DNA of 64,000 bases from NCBI GenBank assembly GCA_905250075.1, contig CAJNOP010000001.1:4666058-4730057 (forward strand), in the 5' to 3' direction. The position numbers and the translations under genes were made by a program. This stretch comes from Rotaria sp. Silwood1 (Eukaryota; Rotifera; Eurotatoria; Philodinida; Philodinidae). A model generated the notes under the pieces. That model did not search any database. It was given only the letters and a program-made list of their open reading frames with translations, and had not been told where the DNA came from. Each line of letters opens with the position of its first letter. Position 1 is the first letter of the stretch. This document shows positions 1 through 10,353 of this stretch, one piece after another.

Positions 1-115
1 AAGCTTTTATTTTTTTATAAAGAATTTTTCGACTATTATTCATGTCGATCAATTTTCGTTCGACCCATGAGAAAGTACAGATATTTATTCTGTTTCTTCT
101 AGTCTGTTTCATGTT

Positions 116-685
116 ATGTATATGTTGTAGGCAAAATTGAAATTCAGGCAAATTTTAAATTTTAATTTTGCCCAGTCAAAATTAAAATTTCAATTTTGCC
201 TAGTCAAAATTAAAATTTCAATTTTGCCTAGTCAAAATTAAAATTTCAATTTTGCCTAGTCAAAATTAAAATTTCAATTTTGCCTAGTCAAAATTAAAAT
301 TTCAATTTTGCCTAGACATTGCTTGGGCAGAATTGAAACTTCAATTTTGCCTAGGCAAAATTAAAATATAGCTAGGAATAAATTCATACAATGAAAAAAT
401 TAAAATCTGAATAGAAAAACTTTATTATTGAAAAATATTTCTTCATTTAATTAAACAATTCCAAGAGAATACAATTCAACAAAATCTTTTAATCTATTCA
501 CCCATATTAGTCTCTTTTATTTTTGATAAAGAACGTGATTGTATGAATTTATTCCTAGCTGCATTTTAATTTTGTCTATGAAAAATTGAAATTTCAATTC
601 TGCTCAAGCAATGTCTAGGCAAAATTGAAATTCTAATTTTGACTGGGCAAAATTAGAATTTCAATTTTGCCTACAACATATACAT
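116..685. mobile_element. Foldback (TIR) element with tandem array in one arm
   Basis: The two ends are inverted copies: the left end reads ATGTATATGTTGTAGGC and the right end, on the opposite strand, reads the same. Homology continues through both arms to the motif AGCTAGGAATAAATTC near 375 and its inverted copy near 550. The left arm is about 280 bp and the right about 150 bp. The difference is due to five tandem copies of a 28-bp unit (about 173-312) that the right arm lacks. No open frame of note lies inside. This looks like a non-autonomous foldback or MITE-type DNA transposon; superfamily is not assigned because no clear target duplication was found. Confidence 0.8.
173..312. repeat. 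28-bp tandem repeat, about 5 copies
   Basis: Near-perfect direct copies of a 28-bp unit beginning AGTCAAAATTAAAATTTC and ending TTTTGCCT. The unit is itself partly palindromic (AAATTTCAATTTT-like core). It lies in the left arm of the foldback element 116-685; the opposite arm has only one or two diverged copies. Confidence 0.9.
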
Positions 686-699
686 GCTTAAAGTGACCA

Positions 700-978
700 A
701 TGACAACAATTTCTTTGTTTTATGGCGTTTTATGTGAAAAAAGGAAAAGTGCTTATTCTCATTTCCATCGGATTACAGATGTTTTAATTGGAATAAAGCC
801 AACTCATGTGTATGAATTTATAGTAAAAAGCAGTGGCAAAGTCAATTTTCTGAACATTTTTACATGGAATAGCATTCATTGCAATTTATGTTCTTACTTT
901 AAGGATAAAGGTTCATCAGAAGATCTGGAATTTGAATGTATGTTTCAGACAAATTTGCAAGCATGTGGAGATAAGTGA
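700..978 (+). CDS. Hypothetical 92-residue open frame
   Basis: An uninterrupted frame from ATG to TGA just outside the right end of the foldback element 116-685. The predicted 92 residues have mixed composition, six cysteines and no obvious low complexity, which is slightly better than a random AT-rich frame. I recognise no family. No flanking exon, splice-site pair or poly(A) context could be tied to it. It may be a chance frame or an exon fragment captured beside a transposon. The rest of 686-1714 shows nothing else I can support. Confidence 0.15.
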   Translation: MTTISLFYGVLCEKRKSAYSHFHRITDVLIGIKPTHVYEFIVKSSGKVNFLNIFTWNSIHCNLCSYFKDKGSSEDLEFECMFQTNLQACGDK

Positions 979-1714
979 ATAAATCTAAAAAGAAAAGAAT
1001 AACTTACAACAGTATCTTTAATTTAATTCTTTTCGATGCATTGTGAAATCAGACTCTTCAATGATGATAGATACCATTTTAATATAATCACACTTCTGTT
1101 ACAGTGTGCATATATTAGCATGCATAGATGTTCGATTTTGACCGAACTCTTCTGACAAATATAGATTTTACTATTATTCTCATATAATGTTTTCTATTTG
1201 AGGATCAACAGCATTAATCAATTTTCATTCTACATCTTGACTTATACAATGTGATACTAACGGTAAGTCTTGTTTTATGAGGAATTTCCGATGAAAAAAC
1301 GTTTGGAAAAAATGATTTCCTAAAAATTCGAGTGTAATACTTACTGTATTTCTAAAGTTTTGTATAACCCAGTTAGTTGAGAAAACGCTGTTCTACCGTT
1401 AAAACGATGTTTAATGTCACATCCTTTAAACAATTATATATTGACCAAATTACGCGTTTATCACAAAAAACGATTTTGTATGCAATAAAGTAATATTATG
1501 TTCTTGTCGTTTAAACTTCGAATTGTAAATGTCATAAATAGTGACTCGTTGATGTTAAAACGATAATTTTTTATTATTTCACCTGTCGTAAACGATTCTT
1601 TACTTGACAAAGAAGGTTTAATATTCAAGAATCATCTTCGTCTTACTTGTAGCTTGACCATTCATCTAATTTTATTAATTTGATGATGGACAATACACGT
1701 TCGTTCTTTTTCTC

Positions 1715-2033
1715 AATATCTCAATACATTCCAATGAGTAGGTCTCAATTTGTTTTCGAAAAAGTATAAGTTAAATCTTTAACAAGTTAAAATATTTATT
1801 TAAAGAAATGAAAGTTCAGCATCTATATAACATAAGACATGAGTAGAAGTCTTTTATACAAACTTTTCTTTTTGCTTTGATATTTGTTCAAAAGACTTCT
1901 ACTCATGGCTTATGTTTTAAAGATGTATGAACTTTCATTTCTTTAAATAAATATTTTAACTTGTTGAAAATTTTGCTTCTACTTTTTCGAAAACAAAATG
2001 AGACCTACTCATTAGAATGCGTTTAGATATTAC
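1715..2033. mobile_element. Near-perfect palindromic foldback element
   Basis: Inverted arms of about 135 bp around a short T-rich loop near 1855-1885. The left arm contains CCAATGAGTAGGTCTCA and the right arm contains its inverted copy ending near 2015; both include the AAATATTTATTTAAAG block. Arm identity is high by eye. There is no coding capacity. It is consistent with a MITE or foldback transposon able to form a long hairpin. Confidence 0.8.
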
Positions 2034-2774
2034 AAAAACCTGACTACACTCTTTCTTCTGACACATCGATCGTTTTTTAAAGTTTTTTTTCTATACTCTT
2101 CGTAGGTAATTAGAAATTTGTCGATCGCTCAAGGATGGTGCGTTTGTCTTACATTTGATAAATATTCTATCGAAATCTTCTCAAGTTTTCGTTATGAATT
2201 CTCAAGTCTAGTTTATTCTAATATCTATGGAGAAATATATAATTAGTTACAAAGTTGTGATTTATGATAATCTCGATGAATAATGAAAGAAGAATCTAAA
2301 TTAGTTTATTAGTATCAGATATAAATGTGATAATGAAACTTAGATTTTTAAGAAGAATTAATGAATTGATACCACAAACGAAAAATTCTAGGGGAAAAAT
2401 GCCATAGATAAAACGATGTCAACTTTTTGGTATATTTTATCAAAAGAAAATATTGAACAGCAACACTATTGATGTACTTCTAAAATTTATTCATTGTTGA
2501 GACTATTTTTTTCTCATTCTTTAACAGTCGTCTGTCGTAAATAAAATAATTTAATGCTACAAAAGTTAATAGAGCAGTTGAGTTTTTTATTTGATTACTG
2601 TAATCTTTATGACTTACACATATTTATCATCTAGTTGTTCTTTTAAGATTTATACTGAAAACGGAATATATACTCAGCATTATATTCTTTTTATGGTATA
2701 AGAGGCAAAAAATTAAAGTTTCTTCGCGTAAGAGTTTCAGTCGACGACGAACTCAGTAAAATAACAAGCTCTAA
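2034..2774. other. AT-rich spacer without recognised features
   Basis: I see no open frame with coding character, no repeat array and no transposon terminus between the two foldback elements. Confidence 0.6.
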
Positions 2775-3174
2775 AATGAAATCATTAATGAAACTATGCT
2801 ATTTAACATTTTTTTCAACTGATTTATTAAGATCAATCAGTGTGACGTTTCGTTCTAACTAAGAACATTATCAAACATAAATAAATAGACAGAAGAAGAA
2901 TATATATAAGAGTAAAATAATGTCTTCGTTTTTCTATTCTATTGTTTTAAACATTCTAATGCAGACGGATCAATTTTACTCCCCCCGTGAATTGAAATGC
3001 TTAAAACAATAGAATAAAAAACGATGACATTATTTTACTCTTATATATATTCTTCTTCTGTCTATTTATTTGTGTTTAATAATATTCTTAGTTAGAACGA
3101 AACGTCACACTGATTGATCTTAAGAAATCAATTGAAAAAAATGTTAAATAGTTTAGTTTCACTAATGATTTTAT
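2775..3174. mobile_element. Long palindromic foldback element
   Basis: Two arms of roughly 180 bp in inverted orientation. The left arm begins near AAATCATTAATGAAACT and the right arm ends with its complement. Shared blocks include GATCAATCAGTGTGACG and ATATATAAGAGTAAAATAAT. The central spacer (about 2955-3000) is unique and includes a CCCCCC run. No transposase-like frame. MITE or foldback class. Confidence 0.85.
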
Positions 3175-4104
3175 TATGGAATGTGGTGCTACCAAATGAC
3201 AAATAAGTTCTATATTATATATTTTTTCTACGAATATCGTATTTTGTCAACTATCTCGATGGAATGTACAAGAAAGTTTTCCACAAATACTATCCTAAGA
3301 AAAAGCAAAAATAAGCGCAGAAGGTAAGGTGAAACTAAATCCTCTACATCGTTCACTTCTGAAGACTTCTTCTATTAGAGTTATCTGAATCTTTTTGCTC
3401 ATGTTTTCTAAGCTCGACCAACGGTCAATGAGAATCCTTATTCACAATTCGTATACAGTAAATATGTGAATTTCTTCGTAATCTGAATAGTATTTTAGAT
3501 AAAATTCAGATATCATTCATGTATCTTATCTTTGTGTACATTCACATCGCTCGCAGAAGTGATGTTTACTTATTGAGCAATCTTCATCGAATCAATGAAT
3601 GAATATGCTGGACGAATTTATTTTCTCTTTTGTCCTTCTCTAGCTTTATTCTTTTTTCCTTCCTCTTCTCTGACTTTTCTTTTACTTCTTGACTTAAATT
3701 TTTCTTTTCTTCCATTTGATTAAGACTAACAATCAATTACTAAGCATATGAGACCCGTTCTGTTTATGCCACATACATTTGTCGAATATATATTAACTGA
3801 AAATATTACTCTCTTTTGACTTGGCTAGAGTTAATCTACAGCGAATACTTTTTTGAAGTAATTCAGCAGATCAAAAGGTAATTGGAAGTTCCAAACGGAC
3901 TAAATGTCTTTCACGCGTACTATGAAACAATAAAAAATACAAATTCATGAGAATATAAATAATTGTGGGAACCAGCCCCCAAAAAAAGATTAATCTACTT
4001 TGAGCATTTACAGCTGTTTTCGTTGGAAAAGATGATCATAAACATTTCTCACTATCTTTTACGAAGAAGAAAATGACTTATACAACCGTTTCAGAGACTA
4101 TTTA
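3175..4104. other. Spacer without recognised features
   Basis: AT-rich, with stops in all frames by eye. No gene or repeat boundary supported. Confidence 0.5.
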
Positions 4105-4260
4105 ATGTGAATAACGCTTGGAAACGCTGGCTAGACGTAAAAACGGCAAGAAAAGTGATGATCACGTTTTTTCTTGCCGTTTATCACCGTTTCCTAACAG
4201 AACGGGTGATTATGACAGTTTAAACGGCATTTTCAGCGTTTCACTTCTTCCTGAGAAGTC
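4105..4260. repeat. Cluster of short hairpins
   Basis: A near-perfect palindrome at 4141-4182 has arms AAACGGCAAGAAAA and its complement. It is followed by a second hairpin (ATCACCGTT against AACGGGTGAT, about 4182-4209). The AACGG/CCGTT motif recurs several times. It lies at the left edge of the GGTATA satellite and may be a decayed foldback terminus. Confidence 0.5.
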
Positions 4261-4289
4261 GCATTTTCGTCTTGATGATAGAATTAGGG

Positions 4290-5810
4290 ATGCAACGATG
4301 ACGATAACCAATCTAACCGGGACTCAGACCATACCAGTCACCGGTCCTTACCTGCACTCGCCTTACCGGTAACCGGTCCTTACAGTTAACCAGCTTAAAA
4401 TGGCGATATAAAGCGGCACTACAGACACTACCCTTACAGTGGTAGTATAGACTGTGTATCAAGTACGTATCGGTATCAACCTTGAGCCAGCGGTATAAAC
4501 CAGTCGGTACCGGTATTAACCTCATACCAGCGGTATAAACAGGTGTGTACCGATATAACTCTTATACTGGTGGAATAAACCGGAAACAACGTTATACCGA
4601 CGGTTAGGTGTGCACCAATGCCAGTAACTGAGTCCCAGTCGGACTGAGTATCCAGTCCGACTGGACACCCAGTCCGATTGGGTACCCAGTCCGACCGGAT
4701 ATCCAGTCCGACTGGTACTCAATTCACCAGTCAAGGCTGGAACTGGTGCATATGGCAGTTGTGCACTGGCTCCAGTAACTGAACCCCAGTCGGACTGGAT
4801 ACCCAATCCGACTGGTACCCAGTTCACCAGTCAGGACTGGGACTGGTGCATACCTACCGGCGGTGCAAGCCTTATACTGGCGGTATACTCTAAGAAAAAT
4901 AGTTATACTACTGAATCCTTTAAAGTTCCGTAGTAGCTACAAAACCTAAAATGGTTCTTATCCTAGATACACGGGCGAAACCTTTCTTACGAAGCCCTTT
5001 TAAGATTGGTGGGACACAAAAAGGTTCAGTATTAAAAATACGAAACCATCCAGTTTCGAGACAAAATCGTAAAGGTTTTGCATCCAGCCATCAAGGATTC
5101 ATCTCGAACCTGAGTGGTTTCATATTTCTAATATCGAAGCTTTTTGCGTTCCACTAATCTTAAAAAAGGTTTCATAGCAAAGGTTCCGCATGTGTATCCT
5201 GGATAAGAACCATTTCAGGTTTCGTAGCTACTACAATACTTAAAAAGGTTCTGTAGAGCACCGATTTTTTTTAGAGAGTATATAGCGTATGCCGGCAAAA
5301 TAAATCATTACATACCAGTATGAGGCTTATACCGGTATATACTGCTTTGTACCGCTGGAATAAGCCTATTACCAGTATATAATGGTATACGCTGCCGGTA
5401 TACGCTTTATACCGCCAGTATATGGTCTGTACCAGCATATACTGGTTTACAGCGCCGGAATAGGGTTTGCACCGGTGTACACATGTTTACACCGCCGGTA
5501 TAAGGCTAATAACGGTATATGCCAGTCTATGCTAGCGGAGTAAAGCGTATAATGACATATATCGACATGAGCATTATACTGGCGGCTTTAATCGGTATAT
5601 ACTGGCATTAGCTTTATACCGACGGTATGAAGCATATACGGTTATATACTGGTGCGAAGTGTTTATCGATATGTGCTGGTAAAAGTCGGTTACCGGTAGA
5701 CCGACACCCTGTATGCAGTGGATCGCAGTGCGAACCTGATTCCGGTAAGAGACTGTTGTCAGTTTGAATCGGTGAAGCGGTAATAGTGAAGCAGTGATTC
5801 ACACTGTCAC
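4290..5810. repeat. Degenerate GGTATA / CCAGTC satellite block
   Basis: Degenerate short-period repeats built on CCGGTATA-like words (TACCGGTATA, ACCGCCGGTATA) cover about 4290-4890 and 5278-5810. The subregion 4610-4850 is built of the partly palindromic word CCAGTCCGACTGG, with two larger tandem units sharing ACTGGTGCATA and CCAGTAACTGA. GC content is visibly higher than in the flanks. Open frames here are by-products of the repeat. A foldback element (4883-5282) splits the block. Confidence 0.75.
4883..5282. mobile_element. Foldback element nested in satellite
   Basis: Inverted arms of about 170-200 bp. The left arm runs TATACTCTAAGAAAAAT, then GTAGTAGCTAC and ATGGTTCTTATCC; the right arm carries the complements in reverse order, ending TTTTTTTAGAGAGTATA. 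The motif AAAGGTTC and its complement recur throughout. Satellite sequence of the same kind abuts both ends, so insertion after satellite formation is the simplest reading. The 68-residue frame inside is not considered a gene. Confidence 0.8.
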
Positions 5811-6767
5811 CGTTACATTCCCAGATAGAATATAGCAGACAAAGAAAAAGAATAATTCTATCAGTATATTTCTTTGAACACGCATTATATTATAGACTAT
5901 CGATTGAAATCGAAAGAGAATGCTATGTACTGTCGTTATTAATTATACGATGGTTGTTTGTGAAAAAAGTGAATGACACTGACGGGTCGATGTGGTGGCG
6001 AAGTGTGGCGATTGCTACAATAAAAAGAACTCTGAAATAATCGATAATTGGACAAAAATCGTTAAGTAAAACGATTTTTTTAAATGATTGACAAACCAAA
6101 CATTTTGATGCTGGGCCACCACTGGTAAATAATGGTATACATGTTATATGCATCGGTATTATAGCAATAAGCTTAATCGTATAAGAAAAAACGTGCCAAG
6201 TAAACAGAAATTTACATAATCAAACTTTTTCGAGTGAATAATAGTTTTAATGAGGCTTCTCTTCAAAAAAAATTCAGCATAATTAGATGATTAAATTATG
6301 GAAGTATACAATCATCAATATTAGGACGATATATAGGTTTTTCTTCCTCACCGTCTTCTTGTACTGACGCATGTAATATTGTGCTTTTATTATTTGTTCT
6401 TTTGATGAAGCACTAAGTCCTTGTAAAAAGTTGGAGCGTAATATAATATTAATCAACTAAAACCTAAATATGCATTTTTTTTATTATCGTCATCAGCTGC
6501 TACACTAACCAATTATCTTCACATTTAGTCTGTAGTAAAGCGAATGTAGATTTCAGATATTCTATGTCGCCAAGAGTTTTATTGTTAACGCCCTCTACTT
6601 TAAAGATCGAAAATTGTTCTACCTTAGTCGATCACAGAAAACTTCTCACCACTGCGACGTTGTTTTCACTGTGGAATACATATTTCCTCTACAAAAATAA
6701 TGATTAAAGTGTGATTGTGAATACATGGGACTGCATAATTTTTTCGCTTGAGTCTTCTACAATTCAT
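5811..6767. other. Spacer without recognised features
   Basis: AT-rich sequence with scattered short frames only. No gene, array or element boundary that I can support. Confidence 0.5.
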
Positions 6768-7231
6768 AATTTCAGTCTGATTATTCTGTTATGATACATA
6801 GATATATTTAAGATTGTGTGCAAAATTTCAGTCTGTTAGGTCACATGAATCGTTAAATTTTCTGATTTCTTTCAGAGCATTCACACACCATTTGTCGACC
6901 TGAATTTGGATTTTCACGTGAACGGTTTTGCCCTATGGTTTTACAAGAAAACATAAGTTTATATGGCAATGAGCAAACCCTATATGGGATAACACTAGCC
7001 TGTCTCAGAAGGCTTTCGACTCAGCTGACTTTCCCCATTCGTAAGCGAAGGCCGACTACTTTGTGAAGTTTGATTCGCACTGACAGAGTCCAAACTTAGA
7101 TTGAAAATGGTTTTCGACTACTCTGAAAGAAATAAGAAAATATAACGATTCATACGACCCGACAGGCTGAAATTTTGCAGGCAATCCTAAATATGTCTAT
7201 ATATTGTAATAGAATAATCAGACTGAAATTT
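6768..7231. mobile_element. Element with ~110-bp terminal inverted repeats
   Basis: The left arm (about 6768-6883) and right arm (about 7122-7231) are inverted copies. They share TTTCAGTCTGATTATTCT, GCAAAATTTCAG and GAATCGTTA blocks. Unlike the neighbouring palindromes it has a unique centre of about 240 bp (6884-7121) without a coding frame. Probably a non-autonomous DNA transposon. Confidence 0.75.
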
Positions 7232-7656
7232 TGACTTTCAAGAGACCCGAACCAAAAGATTCTAGTATGTCCTATGTACATATGTATCTAAGTTTTCTGT
7301 TTGATCTCCAAAAACCTATCTACAGTTCTTTTTACGCCCTGCATACAATGTCGAGAATCGATTTGACGAAGTCTAAAATATACTAAACTCTCTTTAGTGT
7401 CATATAGAAAATTTTAGAGATAACCACTTCCTTTTATACTTGCTAATGGAGTTACTGCCTTGCTTGTGTAGATTGAATAAGTAATACTCATCGCTGAATT
7501 TTTTTGTATTTGTTCTTCATCCGTACGCAATCGATAATGTAGCCTAAAGAACAGAGTCGACTGAAGTTATAATATGTCTTTGTATATCGAGTATTTTCAA
7601 CTGAATTCATCTGCACACTGAATTTGTTGGAATATTTTAACCGCTACTCAATATTG
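7232..7656. other. Spacer without recognised features
   Basis: No gene-like or repeat structure seen. Confidence 0.5.
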
Positions 7657-7664
7657 GATCAGAA

Positions 7665-7733
7665 CAGTGTTTTATCCAGGATTTTTTCCTCCGGAGAAGC
7701 GATTTGAATTTCCGAGGGGGGAAAAATTATTTT

Positions 7734-7765
<32 letters not shown>

Positions 7766-7803
7766 CGGCGCCCCCCCCGGGCATCTCTCTGGATAAAACA
7801 CTG
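7665..7803. mobile_element. 139-bp hAT-like MITE with G31 tract
   Basis: The termini are CAGTGTTTTATCCAG and its exact complement CTGGATAAAACACTG. The flanking 8-mers GATCAGAA (7657-7664) and CATCAGAA (7804-7811) match at 7 of 8 positions, as expected for a hAT-type 8-bp target duplication; CAGTG/CACTG ends fit that superfamily. The interior contains a run of 31 G (7735-7765) followed by CGGCGCCCCCCCCGGG. Confidence 0.8.
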
Positions 7804-10353
7804 CATCAGAAAACGGTAAAAAAAAGTTGTAAGATGTTCGCATTATAAAGAGAGAACCAATCTTTATTGAGTAAGGATTCGTTAAAAATTTTTTCCAGAG
7901 GGTAACTCTGTGATTTCACATAATATCAACAACAAATTTTATGCCACATTAAAGACAGTTTAGACAGTTGAATTGAAAGTCAGTGCTGGTGAGCAGTAAA
8001 CTGCAAAAGCGCACTTTTACTTAGCCTTAAAATATGTAAATAGACAAAATAAAAGAAATGTAATGATGGACAATGCAATTTTTACAGATCTCCTCTTTAA
8101 AGTATGAATCGTCAAAGTAAAATTGAAATTTCCAATTTAATTTCTGCTTTATCAAACATGAATTGACGAAATTGATTAGTTAGAAAATAAAATATTTTTG
8201 GGATTATTCGTGTTGACTTAACAGATTCAGATAAATATTGCCGTCTTTTATAATTACTATGACTTAATTAATTTTTCTTACTTTATCTATCATTTAGAAT
8301 ACACTGATTCAAACCCAACTACTTAAGAAACAACCATATTATCTATTCCAGATTATGACATTACTTTAACATCAACTTTATATTAATCAAGAATCACTAT
8401 TTCAAATATTTTATTACTTTTTGATTTCACTTGTTATTTCTGTTTTTTAAGCATATGAAATCTTGAATCCTAGCATTATCTGACCATTCCTTTCTTTTTT
8501 CCAGTGCACTATTGATAATCTCTATCTAAAATAAAAATATATCAATATAAAATAAAATTGAGAACTATATTGTCTGTCATGCATTGATTCTACTATAATA
8601 ATTGTTGAATTCATCATTGCACCATTCCAAAAACACTACACAGATTTTAATTAACAAGTATATGCATCTATGAAAAAAATGAATTTTAGTTTTCATACTA
8701 TCACCATCGATTGACTAATAGTTTCTATCTAAAGGTTAGCCTTATTTTCAAAACAATTTACGGATTCTAAAACCCAAGCTTTTCACAATATTTTATGCGG
8801 TTTTGTCAATTGTACCATTTAATTATTGTCTATTAAAATAATATTGATTATTTTGACCAACGGTGTTCCAGAAGAATACATTTGTTTTATGTTTAATCTG
8901 TTTTCTTTTGTGTACTTTGAATAATCCAATAAAATGCAATTCAAGAAGGCTTGTTTTTCTTTCTGGATAAATAATTCAATTGATTTGAGTGATAGTATTT
9001 TTCTTCGATATTCAAACATGCTTTGTTCTTATATTAACAGTAGATATTAATTTTTCTAGATCATAGAATGAAATTTGAGAATATAACTGGGTAATCTATT
9101 AGCAATCTTTAGACATAATGTACTTTACATTATATGATTTCAGAATCGAACCAAATTGGAATAAAGAAAAACTGATTTTGCTTATTTGTTCGGTGTATTC
9201 ATTACAATTAAAAATAGAATAAATGTGAATTTAATCATAGCTGGCATTCTGTTGATCTAGAATCAAAATTTGTCTTTGGAGGAAAAATATTAAAAAAACA
9301 TAGTCGCCTAGTCCACAAGTGATAAACAAGGAAGTAGTTGATATCGATGATGAAACTAGAATCGAATTTCGTTTTTGTTTTGATGTCCTCATGATATGTA
9401 ATTCTGGAGTAATAACTGTTGATATTCGCAAAAAGTTTTGAATTACCGGTGAAGTCAGATTTATACTAACTTTTGTACCAGTTCCTTCTTAGTATCGAAG
9501 TCGAATGTGTGAAAATTAATCATGATGTCAAGAACCTTTTGTACGTTTATCTCGAAGTTTAGCTCAATAATTAGAGTATTCATTCTGTCACAATAAGAGA
9601 TAATTTGTATAGAATATCGATGTCTCAAAAGGAGCAGATTGTGATATATGAAATATACTTAAGTTGTCATATCAACTATCCACAAGGAAACGAAATACTT
9701 TGTCACTTGCATATATGAAGTACAGTTATCGATATTATGTTGAAGATTAAGTGAAATGTAATTGGAATATGAGCCGTTATGCAACATAGAGCTTTTTTTA
9801 AAAATTTGATCGAACAACTGTCACCATCGACATAGTAGATCTCAATGGTTATATACATATTTAATAGTTCTATGCTGATTGTTGTTTTTGTCCTCTTTCG
9901 TTAATGGTATTAATAGCGATTCATTGAAAGTTTGAATATGGCGAGTTATTTCTTCTATTTTCTAAAAAATACTATCTAAGCCATAGCCTAAGATACAGGT
10001 TTTTAAGGATCTATAAATGATCTTTAATCTAGCAATCAAAATTACGTGAAAAATGTTTTTTTTATAGCTAATTTTCAAAAGCATTGACTTTGAAAATAAC
10101 TTGTGAAGTTCATTTTTTTTATGCGCCACTCATCACGTAAATTAGATATTTTTTTTTACTTTTTTCTTTTCTATAATAATCTTTTCGAAAAATCGATTTG
10201 ATTGACTTTCCATTTCTACTAAAATTATATATGTATTGAACAGAAAGGAGAAAATCTTTTTAATAAAAACTATTCACATAGAACAACAAAAAAAGAAACT
10301 TCATATGTAACAATAAAATAGAAGAAGAAAGATGAAAAACTTTTTTCAATTAA
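7804..10353. other. Long intergenic stretch, nothing recognised
   Basis: About 2.5 kb of AT-rich sequence downstream of the minus-strand CAMSAP-like gene. Small frames at 8819-9019 and 9231-9431 (minus) have no recognisable domains or splice context. The CAMSAP 3' UTR must occupy the right edge, but I cannot place its end. Confidence 0.5.

Noticed and set aside
4118-4827. Open frames of 70-101 residues on both strands
   Set aside because: They are made of the GGTATA/CCAGTC satellite and the adjacent hairpins, repeat the same words and have no splice or start context.
4951-5157. 68-residue plus-strand frame
   Set aside because: It lies wholly inside the inverted arms of a foldback element.
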